A DNA stretch of 64,000 bases from Eulemur rufifrons (taxonomy: Eukaryota > Chordata > Mammalia > Primates > Lemuridae), in contig NC_091008.1 in assembly GCF_041146395.1 (NCBI RefSeq), positions 5,097,501 through 5,161,500 of the forward strand, read 5' to 3'. Position numbers and translations under genes: made by a program. Below are positions 1 through 64,000 of this stretch, piece after piece. Each line of letters begins with the position of its first letter. Position 1 is the first letter of the stretch. The notes beneath the pieces are model-generated. The model ran no database searches. It was not told the origin of the DNA and saw only the letters and a list, made by a program, of their open reading frames with translations.

Positions 1-674
1 AAGCCGGAGTCACTGGCCACGTGTTAATTGATCAAACATGGCTGAATGACTAAGCTTTAGTTTGGAAGGATAAAGCTAACACATTCAACAGATTTAGATA
101 GAATCAAGTAATGCTAGGTTACTACTGTTCGTAGTTAGTATGCTTCATTAGATAAGACTAAAATGGCAGAATGTCTGAATATATGTAATAAAGGAATGTG
201 TCCAAAAAAAACTCAAAAATGATTCCTAAAACTGTCATTTCTAATGCATCATGTCAAAGTTTCCCTTGTTCTTTTTATTATAAAATAATTGGAAGGCAGG
301 ATCATTCTCAGTGTCAAAGTAAGTTTCCTTCAATCCTCGTCTATTTAAATATTTTCTTTTTTTCATGCACATTAATATTTCTTCACATTTATAAGTTCTA
401 TGGGACTTGTTTTTCTTTTGTTTAATATTCTGTTTTTCTCAATGTCCTCCCCTAAATTTAATTTCTCTCCCTTCTTTTCTAATTTTCCTTTCTTCTTACT
501 AATTTTCCCTCTTCCTTAAGTCTAAATCTCAATTCTTTCTCTTCACTCTCTGAAGCAATATTGCTGATCTCAGCTTCTCTAGCATTCTGTAAGACTGATT
601 TTCAAGAACACATGCTTAACATGGGCTTCTCTGTACTGTATATGGTAAACGGAAACAAGTAAATAAAGAATAAC
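1..674 (-). other. COL25A1 intron 3' of exon o (partial)
   Basis: Intronic AT-rich sequence running off the left edge. Apart from a pyrimidine-rich stretch at about 430-530, I see no repeat, exon or other feature. The next COL3 exon is not present. Confidence 0.7.
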
Positions 675-58789
<58,115 letters not shown>

Positions 58790-61207
58790 CTAAAAAAGAA
58801 ACAAATTCAATTAACATAATACTGTAGCTATTGAAGTTTAGATGACCAATTAAAACGGTCCTATTCCATAAGGTTCTCTTTGTTGTACTGACCTATGCTG
58901 GCACTTTGTACATGAAGGCAAATGAAAATTTTCAGTTGGAAGTACATGTTGAAGAACATTAAGCTTATGCAGTAGGATTCTGATTTTTCCTTTAAAAAAC
59001 AAAAAAGAATCTCTGCTGTTCCAGCGCATGTGTTTCTTCAAATACCTGCAAAACTATCACATAGATCTCATCTAGAAGGCTGGAGACACTGTAGCTAGAG
59101 GTAGTTACAATGTAGTGCAGTTTGCCAACAAATGGACACATTGTATGACTTGTGCATCTGCAAAACTGCAGAAAGCAGATTTGCAAGGGAAATAGTTGAA
59201 CAGCATTACAAAGAAGTATGTTCTGTTCTGTTCTTCCTCTTAGGAAAGATGGTCAACTGACCTGCAGAAAATCATGTTTACCAACTCGGGGAGGCCACGG
59301 TCAACCGCGGCACCTAGTATCTACCAGAAAAGGGAATGCGAGATGCTGTCGGCTGTTGCTTACACTCTGATGCTGGGTCGGGGTGGAGGATACAACACGT
59401 AGTGAGATAAATGAGAACATTTATACAGAATGGAACTGTGGCAGTTTTGAGATTGAGCAGTTTTCCAACCACAGAGGCAGCGTTGGGATTCTGTTTATTT
59501 AGAGCAAGACATGGCTTTGGGACAGTGGGAAAGAGCACAGAGAAATACAGCTCTATTTCCTGCTAGTCATATCTATTTTTAAGTAAAAATATTAAGCGCT
59601 TTCTTCTAGTTCTTTCAAAAATATACTTAATTTTAGTATGTTTTAGCGAAGTTACAGACGCTATCATTTCATGTCAAAGCCCTTTATTCCACTACACTTA
59701 ACTAATGACTGGCTTGTTTTCAACGTGTGACATTTCAGTTAATCAGCATCTTGCATTCATACTCTGTAACACTAAACAAAGCACTAGGGTGGTCATTAGA
59801 TGGATTGGTCACCCATCGTTTTTTTTTTTTTTAAATTAGAAATACATAATGTTTAGTAACATGCAGAGAATCCATTCCCCATGTTACTTTGTAATCTCAC
59901 AGGAAGACTAGCAATTTCCTCACATAATCAGCATCAGGTTATTGAAAGTGCATCACTCAATCCCACCTTTATATCCTCCTGTTTGGTTTACCCAACCCAC
60001 AGTGAGCCTGTTATCTGGAACGTCGGTGTGGTCCGACATTCTCCCTACTCATCCTACTCCCTCTATTTAAAATTCTCCCCGTTTTAGATTTCATGGAGGA
60101 AAGAGAGACTATCAGGTATTAATTCCCTTGACATCATGTCTCTCATCAACCCAAACCCTCTTTCCTGGACCTCTTTTCTGTACCAGAGGAAGAAGGGTCC
60201 CTCCTCCCGGACAAGGTAAATTCATCCGGTAGACTCTGGAATCCATCCTCACCCCTGTCCTCGGGGATCTTTGTTAATCAGTTACCCCTGCGTCCGCATC
60301 AGAGCCTCCACTTCTCAGCTAGTTCCTTCCCTACAGCACATAAACATGTTTAATTATTTCCTCACTTGGGTAAATTGTTTGGGAAGTAAATGCTAATGCT
60401 GAGTAAGGGCAGCATTTGGAGATCGTGGTGATAGGAGATCTGAGAACCAAGAAAAGGCTTGGGTTTTATCATTGTCTATCATTCCATTTTCTCAAGCGTC
60501 TCTAGAGGATTTTCCTTCTTCAATGTTGATGTTAGAAAGGAAATCATAGAACGAGAAGTACATTAATTCAATGTTTAGACTGAGAATGTGTATGTTCAAT
60601 CCACAAAGGTTTATTTCCCTGTGTAAATCTAACTTTGCTGCTTGAAAAAATATTGTTCACTAAAATTGGATATTTTATTATGTTGATGTATAACCCTGGA
60701 AAGGAATATTTCGAATGAAAATAAGAGCAAATTTTACATCAAACATTTTAATTAGAGACTAACATATCTGGTATTTTCCAATTTGGTCTTTGTTATATGA
60801 TCACATCCAATCAGAGATTTAGAAAGACTAATCACAACTCTGAAATCCATCCAATTATATTAGTTGTGTATCTTAACACAATATTGAAGGAAAGTCTAAG
60901 GACAGCTACAAAGAGAATAAGTATAATGTTTTTCTTCACTGTTAGGAAATTACTATTTCTGATAAAGTCCAAAAATAAAAGCAGTTTTTAAGATTTAACA
61001 TTAGTTTTGAATTGTGAATATGTGCCTTATAGATTATTCATAACCATGCTGTCAAGAATATATTCTTAGCTACCAAAAATGTGCATATATTTCTTTGATC
61101 TCACTGGCAGGAAAAATGGTAGGGAGCCAAGAAGAGGGTCATCTGTCACTAGGAGAGACCTGGGAGTAGGGCAGAGGCGAATACAAGGCACATTTGAGTA
61201 AGTACAG

Positions 61208-61235
<28 letters not shown>
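61208..61235. repeat. (CA)14 microsatellite
   Basis: Uninterrupted dinucleotide run. Confidence 0.95.
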
Positions 61236-61239
<4 letters not shown>

Positions 61240-62559
61240 TAGTTTACAGAGCAAGATTTTACTTACACGTCTATGTTTTGAGTACCCTTAGATTAATAAT
61301 ACCATTATATATCTGTCACATTGTGGAAATTAAATTTAAACTTACAAATTAAAGTTTCCTTGCTCAAGAATTGATTTTGAAATTAGAGTATGTTGCCACC
61401 AGTTGCTTAAGATGTCTACATTTGATTAATCTTATGGTTTCTGGTACAAATATAAATTTATACAGCAATGGGCACATACAATAGAACCATTCATTAATTT
61501 ACCTAATCTTCCTTAAATTTCTTCAACTTTCAGCAGGCATAATGACTTGGATGAAGAATGTCAGAAATTCATTATTCACTAGTTAAACTAATGCTTTTCA
61601 TTATTCATATAATTAAAGTCAATTGTTCTAGTGGTTCAAGATTTCAAAAACAATTTCATTACTATCATCCCCATGATTTAATAATATTTTGGGTCAAATA
61701 GTTTTCCAAACTAGAGTCATAATCTTTTTGGCTCATCTTTATTAATCAATGAAGTATTCCTTTCTGAGACATTTTTTGGCAGACACATTTATATTTGCAT
61801 ACATATTTGTATACAACCAATTTGAATGGAAATCTAATCTAGTTTCTTTCATCTTTCACAATAATTTCTTTGTATATGTCTCAAAATTAAAAACGGTGTA
61901 ACACACAGAATCTCAACATATTAAGCTATTTTTTCCTGAAGTTTAACTCCAGAAATGTCAGCTATAATTAGAACTTTAAAATCCACTCATTTCAATACAA
62001 GTTCTGGGTGATACAAAGTGTATGAACATTTCATCGAAGAATTCTGCATAATGAACATAACTGTATTGAAAGGATAAAAACCAAATGAGTCACTGGAAAA
62101 TTGTTAGCGTGGCGTTAACAACATCACTAATCTGCAGATAAGCCTTCCTGCCAGAGTTTTCAGGATCTTTCAGAAAAGACTGTGGAGAGCTGTGCAAAAC
62201 AAAGTTTAGATAGAAACTGGTAAACACAGTAAGAAATTACGTAGCACACTTGATTTTCTTTCCTGTTCTCCCCCGCTCCTGCTAGATCCCATTTCTGAAG
62301 ATGATATACAATATGCAGCATATGGTATGCAAGTAAGTTAAAGAACTATGATAGTCTCCACGTTGGCAAACGTCTTTACCAAAAACACGGCACTCAGGCC
62401 TGAGAGTAATTTTTTTCACTCCTCCTACTCTGAGTCCACTGGATACTTAAGCATCTCTCTCCAGTCCAGCCCTCTCCTCCAGGGCTTTGCTGCGCTCCTG
62501 TTAAACCCCCTTCTCTACCACCTCGTTAATGTGACATTCACTTACGGGCCACTCTGCAT

Positions 62560-62975
62560 TTGGTCTCCTTCCATCCTTTCTGCACACCGCTGCCTACATG
62601 AACTTCCTAAAAGGTGAATGGGTTCATACCTTTCCTCTGCTTAAATATCCTTCAGTGGCTCTGTGTAGCTTTTGGGAAGATTCCAAGCTTTGGTAATTGT
62701 CACATAAGTCGTGCTTCCTAGACCTCCGGATGCCAAAGGGCTTTCTTCTCTCTGGTCTCCTCCCCAGTCCCCATCCCAAAACTCAGAGCTCAGTGTGCCT
62801 GCCCTTGGCATTAGGTCCCCTTTTTCTATTCCTCAAAGCACTTCTATAATAGCACTTTTTCATAGAACTGACCAACAATCCTTGTAATAGTCTGATTACT
62901 TCTTTATTCACGCTAAATGCATTTTATCACGCTCGTAGCTGGCACATGGTAATTGCTCAGTGAATTCTTTTGAGT
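62560..62975 (+). repeat. L2 LINE 3' region
   Basis: 'ttcctctgcttaaatatcct', 'tcagtggctctgtgtagctt', 'ccctttttctattcctcaaag' and the end 'gctggcacatggtaattgct', 'cagtgaattcttttgag' follow the L2 3' order. Confidence 0.7.
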
Positions 62976-62984
62976 TCATTAATT

Positions 62985-63420
62985 TATTCATTCACATAAT
63001 AGTTTTTGAGTGCCAGACAATGTCCTAGATGCTGGGGATACAACAGTGAACAAAATAAGACAAAAATGCATGCTATATGGACTCCAGTGGATGGAAAAAG
63101 ACAGTAAACAAACAAACAATGCAAAGTTGTGTCAGGTGGTAAGCGCTAAAGCAAAGAGAGGGATGTGGATGGGGAGAAGTGGACGTGGCAGCAATTTAAA
63201 TTGGGGGATTGGTGAAGGCCTCAGGGATAAAGAGGTCAAGCAGGAAGCCACGCATATAGAAGGGGGAAGAACGTTCCAGACAAGGAATAGCAAGTGCAAA
63301 GGCCAAGAACTGGGCACATGCTAAGTGTGTCCAAAGAACACCAAGAGAGCCGTAAGTGAGCAGGAGGAGACGGGGATGCGGACAGGGAGGAGAGACTGCA
63401 TTTGTATGGCCATTCAGGTG
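62985..63420 (+). repeat. Ancient interspersed repeat, family not assigned
   Basis: 'ttcattcacataatagtttt', 'tgagtgccagacaatgtcct', 'gctggggatacaacagtgaa', later 'gaacgttccagacaaggaat', 'agcaagtgcaaaggccaaga'. The best-preserved copy in the window of the family seen at 33005 and 33385. The open frames over it are artefacts. Confidence 0.65.
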
Positions 63421-64000
63421 CTCATAAACACAAAGTTTACTTTGAGTATGATCAAAATTATAGAAATGAATATATAAAGCAAAGCAAGTTTTTTTCTTAT
63501 CCCATAGATAATAGTGTCTCAAGACAGGAATGGCAAGACTTTTTACTCTTGTTCACCTGAGTCATTCTAACAGTACTGCCCTGTCTTAACGGCCTGCAGA
63601 TTACCCCTAAGTGCAAGAGTCAGTGGAGGAATTCAGTTCATGGCTTTTATATTAAAACAGCAAAGCAGAAATCATCTTAATTATATGATATCTGTCATTA
63701 ACACCGAGAGTGTTGTTTATGTGTGTGTAGGCCTGAGTGCTCTAATGCATTGCAGAAGGCCCATATGCAAACAGTACATAGGATTCTCAACCCAAGTTAA
63801 TCTTCAAAACAAGCAGGTAGGAAAAGAATGATTCTATGACTATTATGCATTGACTGTACTTGCTAGTTTGCAAAAGAAAAAATAACGATAATTTTAAAAA
63901 GCCTTTCTTTGATAGAGCACGGAATGGGAAAAAATTAACGAATTTTTCTGACACTACCGATGTTAGCACAAATTTGATTGAGGTATTAATTACTTAAACA

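Larger units (their letters stand above)
58790..64000 (-). other. COL25A1 intron 5' of exon a (partial)
   Basis: Runs off the right edge. Contains a pyrimidine-rich unassigned patch (about 60090-60340), a CA microsatellite, an L2 3' region and an ancient repeat. No preceding COL25A1 exon was found. Confidence 0.75.

Overview
This is a stretch of primate nuclear DNA from a strepsirrhine (lemur/loris-type) genome. Several complete dimeric 7SL-derived Alu elements carry the 'gagtgagtgccgtggcgtcag' type of left arm that I associate with strepsirrhines. MIR, L2, L1, MaLR-LTR and hAT remnants typical of placental mammals fill the rest. Nothing bacterial, no CRISPR array and no RNA gene was recognised.

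One protein-coding gene spans nearly the whole window on the minus strand: the middle of COL25A1 (collagen XXV alpha 1, CLAC-P), a neuronal type II transmembrane collagen. Fifteen consecutive short exons (24-78 bp, all phase 0) lie between 58789 and 675. Together they encode 227 residues: most of the second collagenous domain (COL2), the whole non-collagenous NC3 spacer, and the start of COL3. The identification rests mainly on the NC3 sequence (ATEIIDYNGNLHEALQ followed by RITTLTVT), which is not repetitive and which I recognise from the human protein. No expected exon is missing between the first and last. The N-terminal cytoplasmic/transmembrane part, the furin site, COL1, NC2 and the start of COL2 lie beyond 64000. 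The rest of COL3 and NC4 lie beyond position 1.

Layout in gene order (right to left): a repeat-bearing intron at 58790-64000; exons a-b at 58.8-56.9 kb; a 14.7 kb intron; exons c-e at 42.2-37.4 kb; a 7 kb intron with nested transposons; exons f-g at 30.4-29.9 kb; exon h at 24.6 kb after a 5.3 kb intron; a 12.4 kb intron; a cluster of five exons i-m at 12.2-6.6 kb; a 5.3 kb intron with a non-canonical GC donor; the 24 bp micro-exon n at 1.35 kb; and exon o at 0.7 kb. Only about 1% of the window codes for protein.

I see no undescribed system. The points worth a second look are the GC-AG intron followed by a 24 nt micro-exon inside NC3, the regular 'Gly...Lys' exon architecture that places KGE/KGD at exon junctions, two interruptions of the triple helix, a short mariner-like inverted-repeat element at 25.57 kb, and nested transposon insertions with readable target-site duplications.
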